Of a stretch of DNA of 43,071 bases, positions 8,592-20,122 are shown piece after piece. Made by a program: the position numbers and the translations under genes. The notes under the pieces were generated by a model, which was not told the origin of the DNA, made no database searches, and saw only the letters and a program-made list of their open reading frames with translations. Within the stretch, counting starts at the first letter, position 1; the number at the start of each line of letters is the position of its first letter. The DNA comes from Candidatus Eiseniibacteriota bacterium (GTDB lineage: Bacteria; Eisenbacteria; RBG-16-71-46), in contig JACOSU010000070.1 of the NCBI GenBank assembly GCA_016178685.1, positions 1 to 43,071 of the forward strand, written 5' to 3'.

Positions 8592-10661
8592 GTGCACCGA
8601 CCGCCTGTCCCTGCCTCGCGCCTGACCGGGTACTGGCGCGGGCGACTCGGCTCGCGGGGGCTGATCGCAGTCCTCCTAATCGTACCGGTGACCGCGCACG
8701 CGGGCACGACCGCGCCTTCCGCGCCCGCCGCGCTTTTCGGTCCGTTCGAGCATGCGCCGATGAATCGTCCGCTGGTTCTGACCGGATCGTTCGGCGAGTA
8801 CCGCCCGGGCCGCTTTCACGCGGGGCTCGACTATTCGACCGGCGAGAAGGTCGGAGAGCCGGTCTACGCGCCGCTCGGCGGTTGGATCGAACGCGTGCGC
8901 TCCTCGGGCGCGGGGTACGGCCGCTCGCTCTACCTGCGCGCGCCGGATGGCCGGCTGATCGTGCTCGGCCACCTCGATGCGTTCGACGAGCCGCTCGCCT
9001 CGTTCGTCGCGGCGGCGCAGGAATCGAGCGGCCAGTACGAGCAGGACCTGTGGCCGCCTGCATCCCGGATGAACATCCGGGCCGGACAGCGACTGGGTTG
9101 GAGCGGGCAGAGCGGCATCGGCGTGCCGCATCTTCATCTCGAGGTGCGTCGCTCCGACATGGCCATTCACCCTGGCCTGGCCGGCGCCGCGATCGAGGAT
9201 CACGTGCCGCCGCGGATCGAAAGCGTGACGCTCGAACCGCTCGATGAAAACTCGTTCGTGATGCGCGGCCGCGGGCCGCTCACGATCGTCCTCGGGGCGA
9301 AGCCCGAAACGGTGCTGGTCGAGGGACGCCTGCGCGCCAGCGTCGAAGCGCACGATCCAGGCGAGCGCCGTGCGGATCTCGAGCCCTACGAGATCTCGCT
9401 CACCTGGGGCTCATCGTGGGTTGCCTGTCGCATGGACAGCCTGTCGTGGGCGACCGACATGGCCGAGGGCGATTACGTTTACGACCAGGGCCGCGCCGCC
9501 GCGCCCGGTCGGCACGCCGTGATGCTGTGGACGCCGGCTTATTTTCGCGCGCGCGTGATGCATGCCGGCGTTCCGGATTCGCTGGAGGCCGGAACCATCG
9601 AAGTGAGCGCGGGCGACCCGGCCCGCGCTCTGGTGCTCAAGGCGCGCGATCTTGCGGGCAACGCCTGCGAGCGCACGGTGTGGCTGCGAGGACCGCACGC
9701 GCGAGAGAGCGGAGCGGGCACCACGGCAATCGAGCGGGGTGGTGACGCGACGCCCGAGGCGCGCGGCTTCGATTTCGCGTCGCTGCCGCACGGGCGCCTG
9801 CGCGTCAGCTATCGGGGGGCGCCGGAGGGAATGCAGCGAGTGAAGATCGGCGTCTCGGGAGGCGACACCCGCCTGAGCGTGGCCACCTTGCGGGCGCAGG
9901 AGTGGTCAGTCGTGCTGCCGGTGCCCGCCGGGCAGTCGTCGGCCGCGTTTCAGCTCATCGGTTCGCAGGGAACGGCGGGACGCGCGTTCGATGAGGCAGG
10001 CCCCGCGTTCGAAATCCACCGGATCGGGAGGGGCAGCGGCACGACGCTCACGCTCGGCCGTGCATTTTCATGCGTCCTACCCGACAGCGCGCTGTTCGAG
10101 GAATCGGTGGTTCTGATCGCGAAGTCCGTTCGGTCGGCATCGGCGAGCGCCGAACTCAAGCCCGTGAGTCCGGTATACGATGTGGGTCCGGCATCCTTGC
10201 CCTTGCAGGCGCCGGTGCGCGTGAGGATCGCGAGCCCCGATGATCCGGCGACCGGGCTCTACCGGAATGACCCGGACGGGTGGGATTTCGTGGGGCGTTT
10301 CGCGCCCGCCGATTCGATGATCTTCGCCGATTCTCGCTGCCTCGGCCGTTTCGCTCTGTTTCGCGACGTTCTCGCGCCGCGCCTCTCGCCGAGGCGGCCG
10401 CCTTCGCACGCTGCCCGGGGCGCGCATTCCCGCTGGGCGCTCGAATGTTCGGTGGATGAGCGCGGAAGCGGCGTGAACGCGCGCGCGTCCTACGTAGTCG
10501 TAGACGGGATTCGCAGGCCCACCGAGTGGGACGCGGAACAGCGCGTGCTGCGCTGGCGGCCGCTCGCGCCGCCCGCGCGGGGCGAGCATCGCTACACGCT
10601 GGTGGCGAGCGATCGCGCCGGAAACGTCCGCCGTTCGAGCGGGCGCTTTGTGCTAGATTAG
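8592..10661 (+). CDS. M23 (LytM-type) metallopeptidase, secreted
   Basis: 689 residues from GTG 8592, chosen because it gives a short basic N-region followed by the hydrophobic signal GLIAVLLIVPVTAHA. The ribosome site is weak and starts further upstream cannot be excluded. The LytM domain sits near the N-terminus. HAGLD supplies H76 and D80, and HLHLE supplies H180 and H182, which are the expected zinc ligands and catalytic His. Such enzymes cut peptidoglycan cross-links or, when used as surface proteases, glycyl bonds. The remaining ~480 residues are beta-rich, Ig-like in feel, and end in a segment (HRYTLVASDRAGNVRRSSG) resembling Ig-like tails of secreted proteins. It precedes dnaE by 73 bp. 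A role in cell-wall remodelling is inferred from the family only. Confidence 0.82.
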   Translation: MHRPPVPASRLTGYWRGRLGSRGLIAVLLIVPVTAHAGTTAPSAPAALFGPFEHAPMNRPLVLTGSFGEYRPGRFHAGLDYSTGEKVGEPVYAPLGGWIERVRSSGAGYGRSLYLRAPDGRLIVLGHLDAFDEPLASFVAAAQESSGQYEQDLWPPASRMNIRAGQRLGWSGQSGIGVPHLHLEVRRSDMAIHPGLAGAAIEDHVPPRIESVTLEPLDENSFVMRGRGPLTIVLGAKPETVLVEGRLRASVEAHDPGERRADLEPYEISLTWGSSWVACRMDSLSWATDMAEGDYVYDQGRAAAPGRHAVMLWTPAYFRARVMHAGVPDSLEAGTIEVSAGDPARALVLKARDLAGNACERTVWLRGPHARESGAGTTAIERGGDATPEARGFDFASLPHGRLRVSYRGAPEGMQRVKIGVSGGDTRLSVATLRAQEWSVVLPVPAGQSSAAFQLIGSQGTAGRAFDEAGPAFEIHRIGRGSGTTLTLGRAFSCVLPDSALFEESVVLIAKSVRSASASAELKPVSPVYDVGPASLPLQAPVRVRIASPDDPATGLYRNDPDGWDFVGRFAPADSMIFADSRCLGRFALFRDVLAPRLSPRRPPSHAARGAHSRWALECSVDERGSGVNARASYVVVDGIRRPTEWDAEQRVLRWRPLAPPARGEHRYTLVASDRAGNVRRSSGRFVLD

Positions 10662-10692
10662 CCGCGAACGCACCGCTGCTCTCGCTCGCACG

Positions 10693-10711
10693 TCCGCCGG
10701 CTCGCGGCGGA
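10693..10711 (+). other. Hairpin in the M23-dnaE spacer
   Basis: TCCGCCG (10693-10699) pairs with CGGCGGA (10705-10711) around GCTCG. It ends 23 nt before the dnaE ATG and just ahead of its ribosome site (AGGA). No T-run follows, so it is not a classic terminator. It may attenuate read-through or shape the dnaE leader. Confidence 0.3.
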
Positions 10712-10734
10712 TGCCCCGTTGCGCAGGACGCGCC

Positions 10735-13700
10735 ATGAAACACACGGACTTCGTCCACCTCCACAACCACAGCGACTTCTCGCTGCTCGACGGCGCGAGT
10801 TCGATCCCCGGTATGGTCAAGCGCGCGGCGGAGCTCCAGATGCCGGCTCTCGCATTGACCGATCACGGCTCGCTGTTCGGCGCGATCGAGTTCTACCTCG
10901 AGGCCCGCAAGGCCGGAGTCAAGCCGATCGTGGGCATGGAGGCCTACGTCACGCGCGGCAGCCGGCGTGACCGCACCCGCGAGACCGCCCACCACCTGGT
11001 GCTGCTGGCGCGCGACGAGGAGGGTTTTCACAACCTGATGAGGCTGTCCTCGTTCGCGTTTCTCGAGGGCTTCTACTACCGGCCGCGGGTCGATCACGAG
11101 CTGCTCTCCAGGTATTCGGCGGGGCTGCTCGCGCTCTCGGCCTGCCCCAAGGGCGAAGTGGCGACCGATCTGCTCGAGGACAACGAGGAAGGCGCGGCCC
11201 GCACCGCGCTCATGTACCGCGACATGTTCGGGGCCGAGAATTACTTTCTCGAAATCCAGAATCACGGGCTCGAGATCGAGGATCGCATCCGCGCCGGCGT
11301 CGCGCGGCTCGCTTCACGCACCGGGATCCCGGTGGTCGCGACCAACGACTGCCACTACCTGCGGCACGAACATGCCGACGCGCACGACGTGCTGCTCTGC
11401 ATCCAGACTGGAAAGAACGTGGACGACCCCAAGCGCATGCGCTACACGACCGACCAGGTGTACTTCAAGTCGGCCGACGAGATGCGCGCGCGCTTCGCCG
11501 ATCAGCCTCAGGCGCTGGTCCACACGCTCTCGATCGCCGAGCGCTGCAATCTGCAGATCCAGTTCGGCAAGCCGCTGCTGCCGGCGTTCCCGCTGCCCGA
11601 GGGAGCGACGTGCGCCGAGGACTACCTGCGCGAACTGGCGTGGAGCGAGCTGCGCCAGCGTTTTCGCGAGATCGGCGAGGCGGTGAAGCAGCGTTTCGAT
11701 TACGAGCTCGACGTGATCTGCCGCATGGGTTTCGCGTCCTACTTCCTGATCGTGCGGGATTTCATCGCCTACGCGCGCTCGCGCGGAATCGGCGTGGGGC
11801 CCGGCCGCGGCTCGGTGGCGGGCTCGCTGGTGGCGTACGCGCTGCGCATCACCGACATCGATCCGCTCCAGCACGGGCTCATCTTCGAGCGGTTCCTGAA
11901 TCCCGAGCGCGTGACGATGCCCGATATCGACATCGACTTCGACGATCTGCGGCGCGGCGAGGTGATCGAGTACGTGAAGCAGAAGTACGGCGAGGACAAC
12001 GTCACACAGATCATCACGTTCGGAACCATGGGGGCGAAGGGCGTGGTGCGCGACGTCGGGCGGGCGCTGGGCCTCGCGGTCTCCGAAGTGGATCGCATCG
12101 CGAAGCTGGTGCCGGAGGGGCTCGGCATGACGCTCGAGCGCGCGCTCGAGCAATCGCCGGCGCTGAAGAACCTGCCGCAGAAGGGGCCGGTGCACGAACG
12201 GCTGCTGAAGAGCGCCCGGGTGCTCGAGGGCCTCGCGCGCCACGCCTCGACCCACGCCGCCGGCGTTCTGATCACGCCGGGACCACTGCTCGATTACGTT
12301 CCTCTTTACCGTCAGAAAGACGAGTCGGTCACCACCCAGTGGGACATGAAGGCGATCGAGAAGGCCGGTCTCCTCAAGATGGACTTCCTCGGCCTGCGCA
12401 CACTTTCGGTGCTCGCTGAAGCGGTCCGGCTGGTCGCGCGCCACCGCGGCGTGAACCTGGATCTGCCGGCGCTCCCGCTCGACGACGCGGCGGCGTATCG
12501 CGTGTTCCAGGTCGCCGAGACGGTCGCGATTTTTCAGTTCGAGTCGAGCGGCATGCGCGACCACCTGCGCCGGCTCAGGCCGACCGTGTTCGAGGACCTG
12601 GTGGCGATGAACGCGCTGTATCGCCCGGGCCCGATGGAGAATATTCCCTACTTCATCGACTGCAAGCACGGCCGGCAGGTCGCGCGCTACGACCACCCGG
12701 CGCTCGAGCCGCTCCTGAAGGGAACCTACGGCGTGTTCGTCTACCAGGAGCAGGTGATGCAGGCCGCGCACGACCTGGCGGGATTCACGCTCGCGCAGGC
12801 CGACGAACTGCGGCGGGCGATGGGGAAGAAGCTGCCCGAGGAAATGGAAAAGAAGCGCCGCCAGTTCATCGAGGGCTGCGTCCGGAACAAGCTCACCGCG
12901 GCCAGGGCCGAGAAGATCTTCCAGACCATGGAGAAATTCGCCGGCTATGGCTTCAACAAGTCGCACAGCGCCGCGTACGCGCTGCTCGCCTACCAGTGCG
13001 CGTGGTTGAAGGCGAATTACCCGGCGGAATTCATGGCGGCGACGCTGACCAGCGAAATGTCGGACAGCGCACGCATCGTGACGCTGATCGAGGAGTGCCG
13101 CCGGATGGGCCTCGAGATCCTGCCGCCGGACGTCGAGAGATCGGAATGGAAGTTCACGCTCGAGGAGGGTCGCGTGCGCTTCGGACTCGGCGCGGTTCGC
13201 AACGTCGGGCAGAGCGCGGTCGAGGCGATCGTGGCGGCGCGCTCGGGCGAGGCGGGCTTCCGCGACCTGTTCGATCTGACGAAGCGGCTCGACGGCCGCG
13301 CGGTCAATCGCCGCTCTCTCGAGTCGCTGGTCGCCGCCGGGGCCTGCGACGGGCTGGGCGCCGAACGGGGGGCGCTGTTCGCGGGCGTGACGCGCGCGCT
13401 CGATCATGCGGCGACGCTGCAGCGCGAGCGTCAGAGCGGGCAGTCGTCGCTGTTTGGCGGCGCCGCCGATTCGGTCGCGGTCGCCGCGCCGCCGCTCCCC
13501 TCGAGCCCGCCGTGGACCGGGCGCGACCGCAGCTCGCACGAGAAGGAAGTGCTCGGATTCTACTTCTCGGAACATCCGCTCGAGCAGCACCGGGAAGCGC
13601 TCCAGCGGATCGCGACCCATACCGTGGCCGACGCGCTCGGCCTCGAAGATGCTTCGGAGGCGCGGATCGCGGGACTGGTCGGCGAGATCAAGACCCTCAC

Positions 13701-14159
13701 GACGCGCGCGGGCAAGGTGATGGCGATCGTCACCCTGGAGGACCTGAGCGGCCGCATCGAATGCACGGCGTTTCCCGAGGTCTACGAAATCGCGCGTCCG
13801 TTGCTGGTGCCCGAGGGGATCGTGGCGGTTTCGGGTCGCATCGAGGTGCGGGACGATCGTGGCGTCAAACTGCTGGTCTCGGAAGTGCGGGACTTCGACG
13901 AGGCGCGCGTGGTGTATCGTCCGGCGCTGCACATCGAACTACGCGCCGAGGAGATCAGCGAGGAGCGGCTCGAGGGAATCGACGGCGTGCTGTCGGCGAA
14001 TCCGGGAGAAGCGGATGTCTACCTGCACCTGGTGAAGCCCGACCATTCGCGCGTGGCGATGCGCTCGAGGCGTTTCCGGGTCGCGGAGCGCGAGAGCGTC
14101 CTCACCGCGCTCCAGGAGCGTTTTCCCACCCTGCGCGTGCGTTGGGGGAGGGGGGCGTT

Positions 14160-14163
<4 letters not shown>
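10735..14163 (+). CDS. dnaE: DNA polymerase III alpha subunit (replicative polymerase)
   Basis: 1142 residues, typical for DnaE. It carries the polymerising activity of the replicative holoenzyme. Order: PHP domain (HLHNHSDFS, H8/H10/H12; LTDHGSL; GMEAYV), the C-family polymerase core with catalytic aspartates D397, D399 and D401 (MPDIDIDFDD) and D550 (KMDFLGLRT), the fingers (HASTHAAGVLITPG), helix-hairpin-helix region (GYGFNKSHSAAYALLAYQ), and a C-terminal OB-fold (about 950-1060). The catalytic residues align with E. coli D401, D403 and D555. The PHP metal-ligand motifs look kept, unlike in E. coli. ATG 10735 has AGGA about eight bases upstream and begins the conserved MKHTDFVHLHNHS. Its stop overlaps accA. 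Confidence 0.97.
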
Positions 14164-15119
<956 letters not shown>

Positions 15120-15135
15120 TCGACGGGCCCGCGGC

Positions 15136-15165
15136 TTGACCGCGTGAAAACCTCGTTGTTAGACT
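15136..15165 (+). promoter_or_regulatory. Candidate promoter upstream of the Trm112-like/PorU-like genes
   Basis: TTGACC (15136-15141), an 18-bp spacer and TAGACT (15160-15165). It implies a leader of about 145 nt before the Trm112-like start at 15316. It shares its -10 hexamer with the S8 protease promoter candidate. Confidence 0.45.
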
Positions 15166-15315
15166 CGACCAAGCGCGCCCCGTGCGCCGGCCCCTGCGAG
15201 GAATCCCGATGGTCTCAGGTGACGCCTTGAATCCGGCCGCGCGCTGCGGCAAGAACCTGTCGAACGGCGCCGCGGCTCGATCGACCTCAACCGCTTCGCG
15301 ACATCGAGGAGTTCC

Positions 15316-15483
15316 ATGCCTCTGAGCCCCGATCTGCTCAGCATTCTCGTGTGCCCCGCGTGCAAGGGTGACCTCGCCTACGACGCCAACGCCCAGACGC
15401 TGACCTGCTCCGCGTGCCGCCTCCGTTACAAGGAGGTGGACGACATCCCGGTCATGCTCGTGGACGAAGCCGAAAAATTCTGA
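15316..15483 (+). CDS. Trm112/YcaR-like small zinc protein
   Basis: 55 residues. It reads MPLSPDLLSILVCPACKGDL at the start, then CSAC near the middle and KEVDDIPVML towards the end, which is the Trm112-like (UPF0434/YcaR) pattern. The two CxxC pairs (CPAC, CSAC) should bind one zinc. In eukaryotes and archaea Trm112 activates methyltransferases; the bacterial family's role is unclear. ATG 15316 follows AGGAG with five bases spacing. The PorU-like gene starts 20 nt after its stop, so they are likely on one mRNA. Confidence 0.88.
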   Translation: MPLSPDLLSILVCPACKGDLAYDANAQTLTCSACRLRYKEVDDIPVMLVDEAEKF

Positions 15484-15503
15484 CGCCCCTGCGACCTTCC
15501 TTC

Positions 15504-18500
15504 ATGCCCCGTCTCCTGCGCGCGCGATGCGGTCGGGCCGCGGCGGCCGGTGGGCCGTGTCGAACGCCGGCCGTGGCGAACGCGGACCGGTGGTCGCTGG
15601 CCGTGACCGTGGGCGGCGCGTGGTCGCTGGTGTTCGTTGCGCTGGTGACGGGCTTCGCGCTATCGGCCATGACGCGCGCCGTTGCCGCGGCGCCGGTCAC
15701 CCGCATGCCCGCCGCGCGCGTTCCGGTCGTGCCCGCGCCCGCCACGCCCGAGCCGGCGAGGGTGGAGCCGGTCGCGCCGGCTGCGCTTCCCGCGGCAGAG
15801 GTGGTTCCCGATTCGCGCAACGCCGACCTCAGGATGCTGCCCTCGGGCGGCTCGGCGATCCACTTCGAGGTCAAGGTTCCCCCGCTCGAGTTGATCGCGA
15901 TCGAGAGCGACGGAGCTCCGGGCGGTGCGTTGCGCGCGAATCTCGAGGGATACGAGCCGTTCGCCCCACGTCGTGGCCCCGCGCTGCCGGAGCGGATCGT
16001 GGTGGTCGCGGTTCCGCCGGCCGGTGACGTTCGTGTGCGCGCACAAGGCGCGGGGGGGGCGGTGCGAGAAGACGTCACGCTCGAAGGCAGCGCGCTCGCG
16101 CAGGCGCCGCGCGCGGGAGTGGCGACGGCGTCGAGTCCGGCAGAGGTGGCGGACGCGGAGCCCGCGCGATTGATCGAAGTCGGATGGTTGCGCAATCAGC
16201 GTGTGGCGCGTGTCGCGATCCACCCGGTGACGTACGACGCGGCACGGAGGCGCGTGACGACGTACTCACAGGTGGACGTGGTGCTGGAAGTCGCGCCGGT
16301 CGGGGATCTCGGCTTGGGCGAGCCGAACGATGCGTTCGAGGGCGTCTATCGCGACCTGCTGATCAACTATGAGCAGGGCCGGCGGTGGCGGCGTCCGGCG
16401 GCGGCGGGCGCGCGATCCATGGCCCCCGGCAGTCGCGCCGATCTGCGCCGCTTCGCGGTCACGGCCTCGCCCGAGACCAGCGTGTACGCCGGGCGGCTGT
16501 GGGTGAAGCTCAAGGTGACGCAGCCCGGATTCTACAAGGTGAGCTTCGGGCAGCTGCGAAATACGGCGCTGTTCACGCAGACCGGCTCGGCGCAAGACAC
16601 CATGAACGCGCTCGACAGCCTGAGGCTCTTCACGTGGCCGGGCACCCCGGTGCTGCCCGAGAAGAGCTTCTGCGATTCATGCGACTACCGCGAGGTCGGG
16701 ATTCAGATCGTGGACGTTGACAACGACTATCGGTTCGTCAACAACACGGACTACTTCTATTTCTTCGCGCTCGGAGCCAGCGACTGGCTCGACGCCTACG
16801 ATCCTTCGCGCACCGACTCCACGTATCTCGACCACCCGTACGAGACCCGCAACTTCTATTACCTGACGCTCGCCACCGCCGCCCAGCCGGTGGGAGGAAC
16901 TCCGGTCCGTATCCTCTCCGTGGGCGGGGCGGTGACCGCGAATCCGGCCACCACGCCCACGACGTTCGACGCGCGCGCGCGGATCGAGCGCGACGTCGAA
17001 TACTTCCCCGACGCCACGCCGCTGCGCGGGCACCAGAAGCTGTTCTGGGAGAAGTGGATGTGGCGCGGCCTTTCGCTCGGGCAGTCCTACGCCGACACCT
17101 TCAGCCTCAGCGGATGCGACTTCTCTCAGCCGCTTCGCTTCCGATTGCGCGCCTGGGGGCTGTCGCATTGCGACAGCGCCTTCTGCACGGTCTGCCTGCC
17201 CGGCCACCTGCTCGACGTGTCGCTCAACGGCAACGCCGCGCTCGCTCACATGGGCTGGTACGACGACACCGGCGTCACGTTCGATTCCGTGCTCGCGGCG
17301 CCCGGCAGCCAGTTGATATCGGGCATCAATACTCTGGTGGTCGGAGTCCCGCAGCCGAGCAGCCTGCTCCGCGAGGACCGCTCCGCGCTGGCGTGGATCG
17401 AGCTCTATTACCAGCATCTGCTGACCGCGACCAACGATCGGCTCACGTTCGACTCGCCGGCCGCCGCCGACAATTTCCGATTCGGGGTGGACGGATTCAC
17501 GAGCGCGACGGCCCCGCGGGTGTTCGACGTGACGGACCCGCTGGCGCCGTTCCAGATCACGTCCTTCGGCTACGACAGTATCGGGGCAAGCTCGTGGCGG
17601 CTGACGTTCGAGCGGCCGCAGAGCGGGCGGCGCCACTACCGCATCCTGCCGGATGCCGGGATCGTCTCGTTCCCGAGCGCCAGCATTTCGGATGCCCCGG
17701 CGACGAGTCTTCAGAACTTGCGCTCGCCGACGCTGGGAGCCGATTTCATCGTGGTCTATTTCGATGCGTTCGCCGCCGCTGCCGAATCGCTGGCCGCCTG
17801 GCGACAGACCCACCTGCCCCTCTCGGGAGGTGGAACGGGCCCGTCCCGCACCATGATCGTTCCGGTCTCGGCGCTCTACGACCAGTATTCGGGTGGCCGC
17901 ACCGATCCGGCCGCGATTCGAAATTTCCTGCGCTCGGCGTGGGACCACTGGCGGATTCCGCAATTGGCCTACGTGACGTTGCTGGGGGACGCCTCGTTCG
18001 ACTTCAAGAACATCACGGGCCACGCGCAACCCAACTTCCCGAGCTGCCTGCTGCCGGCCTACGAGAACGGCTTCGATCCCTCGGTATTCCTCGACGAGTG
18101 CTCTCCGATCGGCCGGCAATTCGCGAGTGACGACTGGATCTTCAACCTGGATTCGGCGCAGGCGATCATCCCCGACGTTCAGGGGGCGCGCATCCCGGTC
18201 GACGACGAGTTGAGCGCGATGGAATACGTGCGGAACAAGATTCTGTTCTTCGAGCGCAACGCGCCGCTCGGAGAATACCGCAATCGCGTGATGCTGGTGG
18301 CCGACGACGACAAGCAGGGCAAGGAAGACATTCTGCACTGGCTGCACGTCCAGCAGACCCGCGACCTCGACACGCTGTCCACGCCGTCGCACATCGACCG
18401 GCGCTATGTCTATCTGCACAAGTATCCGACCGGCCCGGGCTCGACCAAGCCGGGAGCCAAGGCCGACATCAAGAAGAACCTGGCAGAAGGCGTCGCGATC

Positions 18501-20030
18501 TGGAACTACGTGGGCCACGGCAGCCCGTTCAAGATCGCCGACGAAGGCGTGTTCCTCGATGTCGACACCGGCACGTTGACGAACGCCACCATGCTTCCGC
18601 TGTTCGTGTCGGCATCGTGTGACGTGGGCAAGTTCAACGATCCCGCGGTGCAGAGCCTCGGCGAGCGGCTCATCACGCAGCCGGGCGGCGGCGCGATCGG
18701 CGTCATCTCGGCGACCGAGCTGGCGTTCGCCAATCAGAACGCCACGCTCAACCAGACCCTCTATGACGAGAGTTTCCGGCGCGACCCGCTGAGCGGGCGC
18801 TATTTTCAGACCGTGGGAGAGGCGCTGCTGGTCGCCAAGCAGCAGGCGACCGAGACCACTCAGAAATACGAGCTGCTGGGTGATGCCGCGCTGCGGCTCA
18901 ACCTGCCGCGCGAATCCGTCGAGCTCACGCTCTGGGATTCGGCGGGGGCCGTACCGCTCACGGATCTGCAGACCGGACAGACCGTGATGTTCAGGGGAAG
19001 CGTGCGGGATCGCCCCGGCGGCACCACGCTGCCGTACGACGGCGTCGCTTCGCTCGAGATCGACGATTCGGCGCCGTTCGAGCTCACGCCGCCCTGCCCG
19101 GACGGCTGCGAGAGAGTGTTCTACGTCTACACCCCGGGAGTGATGTTCCGCGGCAACACGGGAGTGAGCGCGGGCTCGTTCCAAGGCCGGTTCGTGGTGC
19201 CGTTGGAGGCCGCGATCGGGGTGAGGGGCCGCGTGCGAGCCTACGTCACCGGACGATCGGGCGTGACCTCGTACGACGAGGACGGAGTCGGAGCGATCCG
19301 GACGCACTTCTCGACCGGAACGCCTCCGCCCGGGGATCAGCAGGGACCGCGGATCACGCTGTCGTTCCTGGGCGGCTCCGCCACCGTGAAGCCGAATGCC
19401 GAGCTGCGCGTGGACCTGTTCGATGCCAGCGGCATTCTCACCACCGGCCACAATCCGCAGAACGGAATCGTGGTGACGCTCGATGAGAACACCACGACAC
19501 GCGTGGACATCACGCCGAGCTTCCGCTATGCCGCGAATTCTTACCAGTCGGGCACGGCTTCGTTCACGCTGCCGAACCTGGCGCAGGGAGCGCACAAGAT
19601 CGAGGTGTCGGCGGCCGACAATCTGGCCTCCGGGCTCGCCGCCGGAGCGCACCGCAGCAAGGCGGTGATCGAATTCGAGGTCCAGGAATCGCCCCAGCTT
19701 CACATCGCGCGCGCGTACCTATTTCCCGATCCCACGTCATCGGGCGGACCAGCGAGCGGGGGAACCTTCGTGATCGACGCCCCGGGCGATTCGCTCAACG
19801 TGCTGCTCCGCATGTACACGGTGGCGGGCCGCCTGGTGCGCACGCTGCGATCGTACGGCGGCATCGGCCAGGTCCAGATCCCGTGGGACGGCCTGGACGA
19901 GGAAGATGAGCGGCTCGCCAACGGCGTGTATCTCTTCAAGGTGCACGTTTACGGGCGCGAGAGCGACGGGGCCAGCAGCCCCACGGAGCGGGCCGTCTCG
20001 GAAGGCCGTTTTGTGATCGTAAACCGTTAG
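15504..20030 (+). CDS. PorU-like gingipain-family (C25) cysteine protease with C-terminal sorting domain
   Basis: 1508 residues. A hydrophobic export segment lies at about 30-55 (SLVFVALVTGFALSAM) after an unusually long polar N-region. A beta-rich prodomain-like half follows. The C25 peptidase part has the His motif NYVGHGSPFKIADE (H1005) and the Cys motif FVSASCDVGKFND (C1039). The spacing of 34 residues is close to that of gingipain R (His211/Cys244). The last ~110 residues are a FlgD-like domain (RMYTVAGRLVRTL, GLDEEDERLANGVYLFKV). PorU, the type IX sortase, combines the same peptidase with an uncleaved C-terminal domain, and its gene lies next to porV in Porphyromonas gingivalis. The PorV-like gene is immediately downstream here. 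A plain secreted C25 protease is the alternative. Confidence 0.82.
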   Translation: MPRLLRARCGRAAAAGGPCRTPAVANADRWSLAVTVGGAWSLVFVALVTGFALSAMTRAVAAAPVTRMPAARVPVVPAPATPEPARVEPVAPAALPAAEVVPDSRNADLRMLPSGGSAIHFEVKVPPLELIAIESDGAPGGALRANLEGYEPFAPRRGPALPERIVVVAVPPAGDVRVRAQGAGGAVREDVTLEGSALAQAPRAGVATASSPAEVADAEPARLIEVGWLRNQRVARVAIHPVTYDAARRRVTTYSQVDVVLEVAPVGDLGLGEPNDAFEGVYRDLLINYEQGRRWRRPAAAGARSMAPGSRADLRRFAVTASPETSVYAGRLWVKLKVTQPGFYKVSFGQLRNTALFTQTGSAQDTMNALDSLRLFTWPGTPVLPEKSFCDSCDYREVGIQIVDVDNDYRFVNNTDYFYFFALGASDWLDAYDPSRTDSTYLDHPYETRNFYYLTLATAAQPVGGTPVRILSVGGAVTANPATTPTTFDARARIERDVEYFPDATPLRGHQKLFWEKWMWRGLSLGQSYADTFSLSGCDFSQPLRFRLRAWGLSHCDSAFCTVCLPGHLLDVSLNGNAALAHMGWYDDTGVTFDSVLAAPGSQLISGINTLVVGVPQPSSLLREDRSALAWIELYYQHLLTATNDRLTFDSPAAADNFRFGVDGFTSATAPRVFDVTDPLAPFQITSFGYDSIGASSWRLTFERPQSGRRHYRILPDAGIVSFPSASISDAPATSLQNLRSPTLGADFIVVYFDAFAAAAESLAAWRQTHLPLSGGGTGPSRTMIVPVSALYDQYSGGRTDPAAIRNFLRSAWDHWRIPQLAYVTLLGDASFDFKNITGHAQPNFPSCLLPAYENGFDPSVFLDECSPIGRQFASDDWIFNLDSAQAIIPDVQGARIPVDDELSAMEYVRNKILFFERNAPLGEYRNRVMLVADDDKQGKEDILHWLHVQQTRDLDTLSTPSHIDRRYVYLHKYPTGPGSTKPGAKADIKKNLAEGVAIWNYVGHGSPFKIADEGVFLDVDTGTLTNATMLPLFVSASCDVGKFNDPAVQSLGERLITQPGGGAIGVISATELAFANQNATLNQTLYDESFRRDPLSGRYFQTVGEALLVAKQQATETTQKYELLGDAALRLNLPRESVELTLWDSAGAVPLTDLQTGQTVMFRGSVRDRPGGTTLPYDGVASLEIDDSAPFELTPPCPDGCERVFYVYTPGVMFRGNTGVSAGSFQGRFVVPLEAAIGVRGRVRAYVTGRSGVTSYDEDGVGAIRTHFSTGTPPPGDQQGPRITLSFLGGSATVKPNAELRVDLFDASGILTTGHNPQNGIVVTLDENTTTRVDITPSFRYAANSYQSGTASFTLPNLAQGAHKIEVSAADNLASGLAAGAHRSKAVIEFEVQESPQLHIARAYLFPDPTSSGGPASGGTFVIDAPGDSLNVLLRMYTVAGRLVRTLRSYGGIGQVQIPWDGLDEEDERLANGVYLFKVHVYGRESDGASSPTERAVSEGRFVIVNR

Positions 20031-20122
20031 AACTCGGTTCGCTGAAAAAGCTTGGAGCCGCAGGACCCCGATCGGTGTAGAATCATCGACTCTCATGCGG
20101 TCGGCTTGCCAGCCTGGAGGAT

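Noticed and set aside
11314..13932. Minus-strand open frame of about 870 codons inside dnaE
   Set aside because: Fully contained in dnaE, His/Arg-rich and without domain motifs. dnaE is certain.
15209..15325. Short upstream open frame of 38 codons overlapping the Trm112-like start
   Set aside because: No clear homology and only a weak ribosome-site-like stretch (GAGGAA) upstream. It may be a chance frame in a leader, so it is not listed as a gene.
16677..19703. Long open frame of about 1000 codons on the minus strand opposite the PorU-like gene
   Set aside because: GC-rich coding DNA commonly leaves the opposite strand open. The translation is Arg/His-rich with no domain motifs, and the plus-strand gene has clear C25 motifs.
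20052..20083. TTGGAG...TAGAAT as a promoter for the PorV-like gene
   Set aside because: The spacer would be 20 bp, too long for a normal promoter, and the -35 is poor.
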